Under the pieces are notes generated by a model. That model was not told where the DNA came from. It did no database searches and saw nothing but the letters and a program-made list of their open reading frames with translations. From contig JAEQBH010000646.1 in assembly GCA_016808115.1 (NCBI GenBank), positions 1,054,001 through 1,118,000 of the forward strand: DNA of 64,000 bases, written 5' to 3'. Source of the DNA: Tetrastigma voinierianum. Lineage: Eukaryota > Streptophyta > Magnoliopsida > Vitales > Vitaceae. Of this stretch, positions 1-10,700 are shown piece by piece. The first letter of the stretch is position 1; each line of letters opens with the position of its first letter. The position numbers were made by a program, and so were the translations under genes.

Positions 1-780
1 TGCGGCCGGCGGTTTTAGGTTGCGACCACTGCGTTTGTATGATGATTTCATGTTGTGACTTTGATTTCTTGGTGCGGTGTGTTGGCGGTCTTACGCGCCC
101 CATAGGATTCGGATTTATGTGCGACCTCGTGAGTGATGTCGCGTTACTCTTTTTACTACCCATTTCTTTTCTTCTAGTCGTGACCTCAGTTCTTTGTTGC
201 AACCAAATTTCCTCCTTCCCACCTTGATTCTAGGTCGCGACCTCAAGGTGATGTCGCGACCTCTTTTGCTGTCTGCTTAGCTCTTCTCCAGGTCGCGACC
301 TAAATCAGTGGTCGTGACATCGTTTCTTGTGATCATTAAATGGTCGCAACTTTAGTTTACTTGTCAAGACTTCAGTTCCTGTTTTCATGTCGCGACCTAA
401 ACAACATGTCGCGACCTCAATTGGAACCTTTCATTAAAAACTAGTTGTAACTTCTTTTACTTGCGAAGACCTCTCTTGTGGCTTTCATTGACGGATCCAC
501 GTCGCGACATCGGAGTGATGTCGCGACCTCAGTTGTATTTTGTTGGTGTCGCGACATCAGAGTGGTGTCGCGACATGGATTTCTTCTTTTGGATATTTCC
601 TTTAGTCCCGACTACATTTCCTTTGTCTCAACTTCTTTCTTCAAGTCACGACTTCACTTGTTTAGGACTTCTATTTCTTCCTCAAAGCATGAAAATGGTG
701 ATGTCGTGACTTGGAACTTACTGACAACTAGGCTTACTGTCGCGACCCCGGTTTTCAATTGCGACTTCAATTCTACTTAG
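1..780. repeat. GTCGCGAC palindrome cluster, probable LTR fragment
   Basis: The 8-bp palindrome GTCGCGAC occurs again and again, mostly as pairs whose starts are exactly 19 bp apart: 234/253, 389/408, 501/520 and 548/567. Two further pairs have one diverged member (292/311 and 739/758). Typical contexts are GTCGCGACCTC and ATGTCGCGAC. Short reading frames over this stretch are by-products of the repeat and have no recognisable domain. By its resemblance to palindrome clusters inside the gypsy LTRs further along, this is probably part of an old LTR whose left end lies outside the window. The family is not identified. Confidence 0.6.
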
Positions 781-1636
781 CATTTGAGGTCTCTTAAGTT
801 TATGCTGAAATTTTGCTTTGCTGTATTTTCTACGCAAAATGAGATTTGAGTAAAAGATCCAAATTTCTGCAAATAAATCAACATTTAACTCGTAATATAC
901 TCAGAAAAATGGATTAAAAATCTAATGAGTTTTTGGACTCATCAGATACCTCTTGAAGTTCGAATATTAAGAGCACATAATTATGAAGCTCTAAACCCTT
1001 AAAGGTGTTAATATAGGCTTTTCTATAGGCTTCAGTAAATTTAACTCATCTTAGGTTTGACTTGCTTAATCTAGTTCACTTGGATCCAAATTAATTAATT
1101 AATGTTATTATGTTGTCATCAATTGATTAAAATAATTTAAAAATATATTGAAAGAAAAGTATGGCAAAATAGCAACTAATCCAAGAGAATGTGGATTGGA
1201 TTTTTCAAACTTTTTAACAAATAAATAGAAATTTCAAACCAATTCAAGAGCAATAATAAAATAAAAAAAAGAGATAGAATATGCAAACTCGTTTTAAAGT
1301 GGTTCACTTCCTCTTCTTGCCTACGTCTACTATATTTAAGCTCCTAACTGAGCTTGTTCTTATACACTTGGATTTTGGCTCCAATGGGTTTACAATCTTT
1401 TCAAGCTATTCTCCCTTGAAGCTTTTATTCTTAAGCTCAATAAATGTTCTCTCTAGCTCAAATGATCACTTAAATATGATTCAAACTATAATAAAACAAA
1501 GTGCACTCTAAGATATGCAAATGTGGAGCAAATGGACAAAGAAAAAAAAGGATGAGAGTTAATGTGTGAGAATAATGACAGTTGAGAGTTTTAATGCAAT
1601 GAATCTTAGCCATAAATGATCTTCAACCATTAATTT
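781..1636. other. AT-rich sequence without recognised gene
   Basis: No coding domain or RNA gene is seen. The stretch continues the background of 1-780 up to the insertion of the solo LTR at 1637. The phrase ggactcatca near 935-950 resembles the 3' end of LTRs in some plant gypsy elements, but no partner LTR can be matched, so this is only a hint. Confidence 0.4.
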
Positions 1637-2421
1637 TGTAAAACCGGAGAAAAATGTATTTTTATGAAAAATGGCAAAACGGTAATTTGTCGGAATAGTA
1701 TAGGTTGAAAACTTGAAAATTTTGTAGATCTTGGATGACAAAATGGACCTCACCGTTGGATTCGTCTCGCGAAATCTAGTTACCCAGACGAATTTCGTTG
1801 AATTCTGAGGTAGTCGAATTTTCACCTTTTTCGGGGTAATGGGTGTCTAGTGACTCCCAAGGACGAGATCGTTTACAGAAATCTCGAAAGTTGGGAAATG
1901 ACTTGAGTTGAGTTCATGAGATATGATTTGAACTTGAACTGAGATGGAATGAGTAGCTTCAGGCCAAAATCAGACTTGAACGAGGGTGGACACGTGTACG
2001 GCGTGGGCCGCACCTCCTTAACAGGATTATGACAAAAGAGGAATTAGGAAAAGGCCCATTTTTGCTGGTTTGACCGAGAGAGTGAGAAGAGAGGAAGAGG
2101 AAGTGAATCTTCCTTCCCAAGATCTACGTAGTTCATCGTCCCGGTTTTTCGTCAGTACAGAGCAAAAGTTCATCGCATCGCGAGGAATTTTCACGTGGGT
2201 ACCTAGAAAGAAGGATTTCAGCGAAGATCTGAGAAAGAAGATTTTGGGAGATTGAAGTTTTCGGGTTTAGGAAGCTTCCTACCCGTGTGTCTATGCTCCA
2301 AGAGGTAGGGAATTCTTCTTACTTAGTTTATTTTCCATCTTTGGGCCGGGAAAAGTGGGTTTTTTTTTAATGGCCTGTTTGGCGAAGAAAAACTGGATTT
2401 TCAGGTTCTGCTTGATGTTTC

Positions 2422-2640
2422 TTCGCCTAGGTGAATTGAGGTTCGCCTAGGTGAAGGCATGAATCTTCTCATGGAAGATTGGTTCTTTGCCTAGGTGAAG
2501 GGAAGGTTTGCTTAAGTGAAGGGGTCCTCCTAGGAGAGGGTATGTTCGCCTAGGCGAACCCAAGGATAGTGAATGTGGACTTTCTGGTCCTCCTAGGCGA
2601 GCAACTACGCCTAGGCGAAGGCAGGCTACGCCTAGGTGAG
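2422..2640. repeat. TTCGCCTAGGCGAA palindrome cluster in LTR
   Basis: At least nine perfect or slightly diverged copies of the 14-bp palindrome TTCGCCTAGGCGAA start at about 2422, 2442, 2486, 2507, 2525, 2545, 2588, 2606 and 2627. Neighbouring members of a group are 18-21 bp apart. Variants such as TCCTCCTAGGAGAG and TTTGCTTAAGTGAA keep the symmetry although bases have changed, which is notable because paired changes are needed for that. Confidence 0.8.
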
Positions 2641-4211
2641 CCTGTGACTTGAAATAGTGGCCTGTTATGACCTGTTTGGGGCTGATTTCGTGGCCCGGTT
2701 TGTGATTGGTTGTGGCTTGCTTCAGGGGCCAATGTGTGACTTGATTGAGAGTGTCATTGCTTGACTAAGAGTGACACGTTTAGATGTCAATATGTGTGTT
2801 CTAATGTATTGACATGTGATGAGTTTATATGTGCAAATGGCCATGACATGGCTTAATTATAAATGTGTCCCTACTTGATAATGTAGTGACTTGATTGGCT
2901 GTTAATATGAGTACTCCAATGTATTGACATGTAATGAATTGGTATGTGCAATGGTCATTATATGGCTTGATTGTATGTGTGTCATTATTTGAACATAGAA
3001 TGACATGTTGCATGTGAATGTTATATATGCTTGTATGATATATTGACATGAATGAAATGATGTATGGAAGTCATATGCAAGTGATGTGATTGTCCATGAC
3101 ACCAGGTAAGTGGTGTGGATTGTGTTGTCCATGTAGCATTCATTATGCATGTGACATGATATAACATGCAATGGCATATTGCATTGCATATGCACGAGGA
3201 CATCACAATAAATTGGTGTGAGTGCATGGTTGATGAGTTGACACTGTGTTTAGTGTTTGATTGGGTGGGCTCGGTTAAATGGGACAACGTCCAACAAAGT
3301 CACACGGTTGAATAAAGTGGTAAAGAAAATGTGTGCAGGGTATTAGCAAGCAGGGATAGATTCCCCCTCGGGTGAAAAACCCGTCAATTATAGTCAGACA
3401 TAGTCCCTAATGGTGAAAAGCCGTAAAAGTGTCTAGGTTTGACAAGCCTATGGTGTGACACTAAAAATTCGTTACCCATAAAAAGGCACATGGTTTTAAA
3501 TATAAAATGATCATTGAGGTGTATCATCCAAAAAGCTTTTGGTTTATAAGAAAATTAAATTTGTTTTGAAAATGATCATTGGATGTCATCCAGAATGACG
3601 GTTTATCAAGCATGCGCTTAGGCATTGTGCGATGGAGTTAGTAAGGACTCAGATGTGATGGGAGTCAATAAGGACTCGAGGCATGGTACATGATTGAGTC
3701 GTATCTCATTTCATGGCATGACATGTAAGATTCCATTTAGAATTAGCATGTTCTTTATTGGAATGTTGATGTGAAATGTTGAGTGAGCATTTGTACTTAG
3801 GTGGAGAGTAGCCCTTGTAGGAGGTATTCTCTATTGGGCATGGCTCACCCTTTTAAGGGACAACATTTCAAGTACAAGGTATACATCGGTGGACGACTCT
3901 CAATCGAGGTCGTGATTATGAAGAAGGCCGACATGTGGCCTTGATAAATCATTTTGTAAAAAGTGCTTGGAACAAACTAGTTCTAGCATGGGTTATTGTA
4001 TAAAAGAATTGTAATTAAATTCTTTTTGGACTATTGCCAATATAGTCAGGTATGCAATAATGGTAAGAGGGTCGAGACCGAACTCTTACGGATTGTTTTA
4101 AACGTAACATTCGCATATTTAAACTTAAATATGGATTAATGGATCCCGGTAAAAAGGGACATATTGAGGTGGTGCTGAGTAACTCGATACCCACAAGTAA
4201 TTGGTACCAGT

Positions 4212-4229
4212 TTGGTATCAAGGCTTAGG
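4212..4229 (+). other. PBS-like string inside solo LTR
   Basis: TTGGTATCAAGGCTTAGG resembles a primer binding site for initiator tRNA-Met (TTGGTATCAGAGCTTAGG in element A). It lies about 75 bp before the LTR end rather than just after it. It may be chance similarity or captured leader sequence, and is not a functional PBS in this position. Confidence 0.3.
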
Positions 4230-4339
4230 TGCGCAATGACCTAAGGTAGTATTTCCTCAAGTTGATGATTGGTCAATGGGACCCCCGGGTTTTGGGGCGT
4301 CACAAATTTATAGGGAGAAAGTCTCGAGTAGCTTTTTAT

Positions 4340-4540
4340 CACAAGATCAGGTCGACCGGTTGCATTATTGAACTAGATGTTGGTTCATTTAATGCACTGT
4401 AAGTGACCGTTACCTCAACCGGTCGACCGTTTAGTTCCTCTACCTCACCCGTTTGGCCCTCAATCGCTTGACTGAATTGGTCGACCTCTTACAACCAATT
4501 GACCTAAACATGAACTGGTTGACCTAAATAGGTCATTCGC
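4340..4540. repeat. GGTCGACC palindrome cluster
   Basis: Repeated GGTCGACC and diverged forms (AATTGACC, GGTTGACC) occur after the solo LTR. Three consecutive 8-mers start at 4479, 4497 and 4517, spacing 18-20 bp; another perfect copy is inside aaccggtcgaccgt near 4420. The arrangement is like that of the other LTR palindrome clusters, but the sequence is different. The host repeat is not identified. Confidence 0.55.
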
Positions 4541-4904
4541 TTTCTTGTCATAAATTGTTGTTTGGGATTCTTTTCCACTCAATTTCACTCCAAATCGATC
4601 CTAAACCTTAGATAACTCTTCTAAACACATTTTAAACTCCAAATAACTAAGGCTTGATGATTAAACATGTGTTTTCAAATATTTAATCAATTTAAAGTCA
4701 AACCGAGTTAGAATCGTGATGTATGCAAAGAATGTCTGGAAGACTCCATAAATGGTCAATTTAGTTTCTTTTCATTCTAAATAAATTTTAAACCTTAAAA
4801 CCACTTTTAAATACATTTTTATGTTTAAACACCTAAGGTTTGATGCTCAAACTCGGGTTTTCAAAAAGATATGTAATTTGGAAGAAAAAATCGAGTTATG
4901 ATAC
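4541..4904. other. AT-rich stretch, nothing recognised
   Basis: Two partly similar phrases (ccactcaatttcactccaaa and later ttcattctaaataaatttta, each followed by taaaccttaaaacc-like text and a taaggcttgatg-like phrase) suggest an imperfect internal duplication of roughly 180-230 bp. No gene, domain or RNA is seen. Confidence 0.3.
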
Positions 4905-5560
4905 ATAGAGATATTACATATTGTTATGAATTGCAGAAACTTTGATGCATGAGAATATGAAATCAAGAACACAAAGATAAAGAAATTAACTTAAAAATGC
5001 ACAAGGGTTTTAACATGATTCGGCCAATTATGTCTACATCCACGGATGAGAGAGAATCTTTCCACTATTCTTGAAAATACAGAGTACAAGATTGGAGTAT
5101 CAAAGTGTTGCGATGACTAGGAAAAAATCATAGAATAACAAAACCCTAGGATGCCCACAATATCGAGAAAATACCTCACAAAACTCTCAATCTCTTAGGT
5201 CTCTACCACTACAGCATTAACTTTGCATGATGATATACATCATGCTTACTCTTATTGTAGTATTTATATGGATATTTCCATAGCTTTGATATTATAAGTA
5301 CGTTCTTCGAATAATATAACAAAAGTATCTATAAATGTTACAAAGTTGGGCACATTCAAATCTCACGCGGATCGTTAAATCGATTCAATGATGTCCATTT
5401 CTTGACCAATGAATACAATGACCATGAATTAATTAACATGTCGTATCTTAATAAATTATTTTATCTTGTTCTTCTATTATGATGCGTTATTGAGATCTTT
5501 CTTGATATTGTTGTTTCTTATGGTTAATGACTTCCGATTATGAGATGTGATTGAACTGGA
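4905..5560. mobile_element. Possible LTR fragment of a copia-like element
   Basis: The text gattcggccaattatg followed by tctacatccacggatgag and an AATCTTTCCAC phrase resembles a wording common in plant retrotransposon LTRs (ACGTGGTTCGGC...CCTACGTCCACGG). No LTR ends, PBS, PPT or coding domain can be placed here, so family and orientation are open. Confidence 0.3.
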
Positions 5561-6511
5561 TAGATATTAATGTAAGATCTGAGAAGTTTTAGTGATTGAC
5601 CAATTATTATATGTTATGAATAAAATCTTTCACGTGTTCTTGAAACATGATAAGTTGGAATATCAGGGTATTAATGGGGTAAAGAGTCTCAAAATCTGAG
5701 GCATATGGATGTCCTGAGCAATCTTTTTCCATGAACTCTGTTTTATCATTCCATTGATTATCTCCTTCAGATAACATTTTGATGTATATTTATTGATTTT
5801 TTTACTTGAGCCAAGTATTTGCAAGATATTATAAGGTGTTCATGTTCTATGAAAAGACATAATATTACAATAATATAGTTTGGGTTGTCTACTATAAGTA
5901 CTCTTTAAAACGATTAATACAAAGTGAACTTTTTTGGTATATTCTAAACTTTATTTATATAAGATGCTTTTGATGTAATTCTCTACTTTTAGATATCTAA
6001 CCAAAAAGATATTCTCTGAATGGGTTTTGAGTCTTGATTTTATGTTTTTGGATTAAATTCTGATTTGAATAGATGTTTTATTGAAACTGAGTGAAGTGCA
6101 CCATTATTATTTCTAGCGATATCCTTTATTGTGTAAGTCATGACAAACTATCATCAAATCGTTTGTGTTGTTAACAAATAACTTACTTTGTTGTCAATAA
6201 AATATAATTGAGGTGCCTTAGGTCAACAACTATAATGTATCAGGAAGAAAACAAATGTGAAATAGTTAAAAGATGACTTATTAGGAAAACTTTGATGAAA
6301 TAGAGTAGAGAAAGAAGCCAAATGACTATTGGACAGTCCAAATTATTAGTAGTGACTTGAAACGAGAAAGGTTGAAGATGCAAACTTATGGGAAAGCTCT
6401 GAGAAAAAGAGATAGAGAAAGAGAGTCGCCACCAACTATTGGATAATTCCAAATTATTAGTAAAATGCGTGTTATAGTGATGGGAATGTCAAATGAATAG
6501 GATGTGAATGT
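5561..6511. other. AT-rich stretch, nothing recognised
   Basis: Both strands carry frequent stops. Neither a recognisable retroelement domain nor a host gene can be supported. The stretch ends at the left LTR boundary of element A. Confidence 0.35.
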
Positions 6512-6516
6512 GAAGT

Positions 6517-8634
6517 TGTGACTCCCCAAAACCAGGGGGTTCGTTGACTAACCGTCAACCCACGAAAACTCATGGATATTGGGTATCCCGATACCACACT
6601 ACCACATCCAATTTACCGGAACCCATAGAGTTAACAACTGGATGGTCACTCCGGTTCCATTTATCCATATTCATTTGAAACTTGCAAGGTTATAATTTTA
6701 AACGGCCTATAAGGGTTTAATTAAAATTTTCGTGCATAATAAAATTACAAGTTAGAACTAGATTATTCCAAAACATTTTACAAAAAGGTTATTAAAAGCC
6801 ACATGTCGACTTTCTTCAAAATTGCGGCCTCGAATGAGCACTGTTCACCGGTGACTGTTCCGCACATGAAATATTTCCCTTATAGGGTGAGCCACCCCCA
6901 GTAGAAAAACGTCCTACAAAGGCTACTCCCCACCTAAGTGCACATGTAATGGTCATGTTCCACAAACTCACATTCACATCCCAAGTAAAACATGCAATTT
7001 TTACTATGGAATCCTACATGTCATGCCATGAAATGAGATGAGGCTCAATCAGTACCATGCCCCGAGTCCGCACCGACTCCCACCGCACAATGTGAATGCC
7101 AATGTGTGATAAACAGTCATTGATGAATCGCATCCAATGAACCCTTTGAAAGAAAAGTCGTTTGTTTAAAAACAAAAACTTTTATGGATGTCATCATTTC
7201 AAATTATCTTTTTATAATCAAAACTCATGTGTTTCATGGGCAGTGGATTTCCAGGGTCTCACTATAGGACTCCGCATGCCTTCCTACACTTTTTGGACTT
7301 TCATCGTTAGAGTGTATGAACCAGTCTAGGCCTTTCACCCAAGAGGATGTCTAACCCTTCTTGTTATTACCCACCACACGTTTTTCCATGTTATGCAACC
7401 GTGTGACACTGTTGAACATCGTCCAACAGTATCGAGCCCACCCATCAATTACCAGGTATGGTGATTGATCATAATCATGCACTCACATCCATTCAATGAG
7501 ATGTCACGTGCATATGCAATGTAATGCACCATTGCTGTTATATCATGCCACATATATCATGAATGCTACATGGACAATTCAAACCATACAATTCACCATG
7601 TATTATGGACAAATATATCAAAAGCATATAATTTCCAAATAAAACCCATCTCAATGTCAATATATATTAACACTCATATATTAACATTCAATTCCCCCCA
7701 AGCATGTCATTCAAACTCAAGCAATGACAACCTTGATCCACAAGACCAACTGTGGCATGGATATGCCCATAAAAGAGTCTACACAATAGCCTCAATGCAA
7801 GCTAGAACTAGGCCATGCCACCAGCCATAACCGGCCACACAATTATGCCACCAACAGGACATAAAACAGTCCCAGATTTAGTCCAAAGATTGTCCACAAC
7901 CAGGCCATGCTAGACCAAAAAACCAGCCTTACATAGGCTACAAACAAAGCCATATCCAAGCCACAAGATAGTTCCGAACTCAATTCAGAAATCAATCCCC
8001 CAATAGTCCCAAATCTTGCCTTAAACAGATAAACAGCTTAAGCTGTGGAGGTCCTGGGAAATAGACCATAACTTAAGTTGTAGAGGTCCGATTTAGGTGA
8101 TTCAAAAGCCTAACATCAAGTTTACAGATGCTGCTACAACTTCTATGAAGAACATGAGCCCAAATTCCCTCCATTTCCCAACCAAAAACCAGTCCTAAAC
8201 TCTTGGAGTGTAGCCCTTGTCGAGTATACGGACTTTAACTCTCAGCCCGACGAACTCCGATCGTCAGAACGTTGGTAGATCAAAGGATGAAGCCATCAAA
8301 TCTTCCTTATCTCTTTCTTTGTGGCTTGACACATGGCTCTCATCATGCCATGTGTCACCCACATGTCCCTTCTCATGCTAACCAAGTGTCACCATCTCAT
8401 CCCCCTCATGCATGTCTCTAACCATGACACTTGGCCCTCATTATGCCAAGTGTCACCATGTTACGTGCTACATGGCATGAGTCATCATGCCATGTGTCAC
8501 CCACCACTTGTTGCCTTGAAAAGCAAAAAAAAAAATGCTTCTTCGGAATTTGATAAATTTCGCCTAGGCAAATAGGTTTCACGAGACGAACCCTATGGTG
8601 CAGTCCATTTTGTCATCTGAGAGTTCGATTTTAC
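6517..8634 (-). repeat. 3' LTR of element A
   Basis: On the plus strand it starts TGTGACTCCCCAAAACC, matching the other LTR at 16702 (TGTGACGTCCCAAAACC), and stays alignable to about 8634. The sequence after 8634 is the diverged polypurine region. Length is about 2.1 kb, against about 2.36 kb for the 5' LTR, which carries an internal duplication. Confidence 0.82.
8327..8500. repeat. Inverted-repeat hairpins TGACACATGGC/GCCATGTGTCA
   Basis: An 11-bp perfect stem TGACACATGGC (8327-8337) pairs with GCCATGTGTCA (8347-8357) around a 9-nt loop. A second stem of the same layout, TGACACTTGGC (8425-8435) with GCCAAGTGTCA (8445-8455), carries a change on both arms that keeps pairing. A third, partial copy follows near 8470-8500. 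The 5' LTR has counterparts at 18791-18821 and about 18886-18916. Confidence 0.7.
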
Positions 8635-8675
8635 CCGGGTTTTGAAGAATTTCGTCTTGAAATTCGTAAGCACAT
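8635..8675 (-). other. Diverged polypurine tract and end of element A internal region
   Basis: The plus strand reads ccgggttttgaagaatttcg, followed by tcttgaaattc. It aligns with the well-kept PPT region of element B (34894-34932), where the purine run and the GACGAAATTC phrase are clear. Here the purine run has largely decayed. Confidence 0.55.
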
Positions 8676-8739
8676 ATACATACAATCACATGCATATGCT
8701 ACCGTCATTTTATTATCAAATGACTAAACAACGTGCCTT

Positions 8740-9000
8740 CATCCTCAAATAATAAAGGATCATTGGTAAGCATCGTGTCCTCACGTTCCCATGTTGCCTC
8801 CTCCACTCCACAGTGTTGCAACAACACCTTCACTAGCCTCACAAGCCAAGGTCATTAAACCTGATCTTGCTATCTTATGATAATGCATTGGTCCCTCTTC
8901 AGCCGCTCCACTGGGATTAACAACAAGATCGCCCCATACCACTACATGAGTCAACTGAAACAGACCCGAGTACGGAGATATAATTGCTACTTAACACCGA
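8740..9000 (-). pseudogene. Chromodomain-type C-terminus of pol, element A
   Basis: On the minus strand, around 8762-8835, the reading VLLQHCGVEEATWERED can be followed; the run GVEEATWE is the hallmark of the chromodomain tail of plant chromovirus integrases, which guides insertion towards marked chromatin. The region after it reaches the polypurine tract. Upstream (higher coordinates) it joins the integrase remnant. Stops and frameshifts interrupt it, so no protein is expected. Confidence 0.65.
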
Positions 9001-9960
9001 TAGTTAGCAAAGAGCGCCAACCGATAAGCAACTTCACCTACCCTCTGGAGTACCTCGAAGGGCTCAATATACCTCGGTGAAAGGTTTCCTCGCTTGTCGA
9101 ATCTAACCACTCCTCTCTTAAGCATCATCTTCAAGAAGACATGATCAGCCACCTCAAACTCTAAAGGTCGCTGCAGTTTATTGGTGTAGCTCTTCTACCG
9201 ACTCTAAGCAGTGAGAAGACACTTCCGTATCAATTCCACCTTCTCAGAGGTGCCCATAACTAAATCCGAACCCGTGGAGGGTCTCTCCCACCTCCGTCCA
9301 ACAAACCGAAGATCGACAAGGCCTCCCATAAAGTGCCTCATAGGGTGTCATCTGTATGCTTGCCTAATAACTATTATTGTAGGAAAATTCCACCAAGGGT
9401 AAATGCTCCTCCTAGCCACCCTTAAGATCCAGGTAGCATACCTGAAGCCTGTCTTCTAAAATCTAGATGGTCCTCTCTGACTGACTGTCCGTCTAGGGAT
9501 GAAAAGCAGTGCTCATCATCAACTGTGTCCCTATGGCTCTCTGGAAACTCTTCCAAAAATGAGTCATAAACTTAGGATCCCGATCCATTACCATAGATAC
9601 TAATACTCCATGTAACCGAACAATCTCCCATATATATAACCTGCCGAATTCCTCTAGAGTGAGGGTCATCCGCACAGCCAAAAAGTGTGCCGACTTAGTA
9701 AGTCGGTCCACTATCACCCACACTACATCATACCCTCATGGTAAGTGGGTCACAAATTCCATCGTGAGATGTTCCCACTTCCACTCAGCTACCTCCAACG
9801 GCTAGAGTAATCCTACTGGCCTCTAGTGCTCAACCTTTATCTACTAACACGTGAGACATCAACGAACATAATCTCCAACATGTTTCTTCATCCCACTCCA
9901 GTAATACTAGCGACGAAGATTATGGTACATTTTCGTGCCACCTGGATGCACAGCAAAACG
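9001..9960 (-). pseudogene. Integrase remnant, element A
   Basis: This would insert element cDNA into the genome. The clearest piece is the open stretch 9493-9723: VIVDRLTKSAHFLAV carries the first catalytic Asp, and VMDRDPKFMTHFWKSFQ the second with its usual DRDPKF context, then TAFHP. Near 9830-9930 the zinc-binding region can be seen as WSGMKKHVGDYVR with a CLTC-like motif. Stops interrupt the rest. Neighbours are RNase H to the right and the chromodomain tail to the left, the order expected for Ty3/gypsy. Confidence 0.8.
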
Positions 9961-10245
9961 AGAGCAATGTAACTCATTGGGGATCTCTTCTCTCAGATCT
10001 GCTGACTGGGGAACCACAACTCTTCCTCTATACCAAAGACTACCATCAGTGTGAATGGCCCAGCCTTTGTCACATGTACCCAACTGTACTCAATCCCTGA
10101 TGACCGATATCTTTGTGTTTTGTCCTTAGGACTCGATCACTCTGCTCAGTAAGGAAGGCGTAGCCACTAAACTTCCCAAAGTACCTTGAGCCTAACCACT
10201 GTATTATAGTTCTAATTGTCCCACAATCTCAAGAATCTGCCACTT

Positions 10246-10700
10246 CTAAGAAGCCACACTAGCCAACACTCCTTGTGATTTCCGACTGAGTGCATTAACC
10301 CTCACGTTTGCCTTATCGAGGTGGTAATGCAAAGTGAACTCATCATCCTCCAGATACTCCATCCACTTGTGTTGCCTCATGTTGAGGTCCCGTTGTGTGA
10401 AAATATACTTCAAACTTTTATGGTCTGAAAACACCTTGAATTGCTCACCGTATAGATAGTGGCGCCAAATCTTCAAGGTGAAGACAATGGCCGCCAACTC
10501 CATGTCATGCGTAAGGTAACTCTGCTCGTGGTTCTTCAACTACCAAGATCCATAGTCCACAACCTTCCTGGACTGCATCAAAACACATCCAAGTCCGTCC
10601 TTAGAGGCATCACAATACACTGTGTACCTCTGTCCCCTTCCCGAGACTATCAGAATAGGAGCTGAAGTAATCCTCCTTTTCAATTCCTAGAATGCCCTCT
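10246..10700 (-). pseudogene. RNase H remnant, element A
   Basis: This would degrade the RNA of RNA:DNA hybrids during reverse transcription. The open part 10246-10539 shows HDMELAAIVFTLKIWRHYLYG (catalytic Glu in MELAA), FSDHKSLKYI (catalytic Asp in SDHKSL) and ANVRVNALSRK. The last motif is normally ANVVADALSRK, so the final catalytic Asp is replaced by Asn. The N-terminal part towards 10700 is broken by stops. It lies between RT and integrase as usual. Confidence 0.82.

Larger units (their letters stand above)
1637..4304 (+). mobile_element. Solo LTR, Ty3/gypsy (same family as element B)
   Basis: The unit starts TGTAAAACC and ends GGGGCGTCACA (TG...CA). It is flanked by a perfect 5-bp target duplication AATTT (1632-1636 and 4305-4309). 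No gag or pol lies between, so this is a single 2668-bp LTR, as left by recombination between the two LTRs of an element. Its first 230 bp match the reverse complement of 34640-34893 (3' LTR of element B), including the string GTGTCTAGTGACTCCCAAGG. The CGCCTAGGCG cluster is shared too. The orientation follows from the TGTAA start. Confidence 0.88.

Noticed and set aside
1..780. CRISPR-like array (short repeats at regular distance)
   Set aside because: The repeated unit is only 8 bp and palindromic, the distances alternate between 19 bp and variable, and the window is plant nuclear DNA full of LTR retrotransposons.
461..780. Overlapping plus-strand reading frames of 82 and 100 residues
   Set aside because: They run through the GTCGCGAC cluster and share no recognisable domain; they follow from the repeat.
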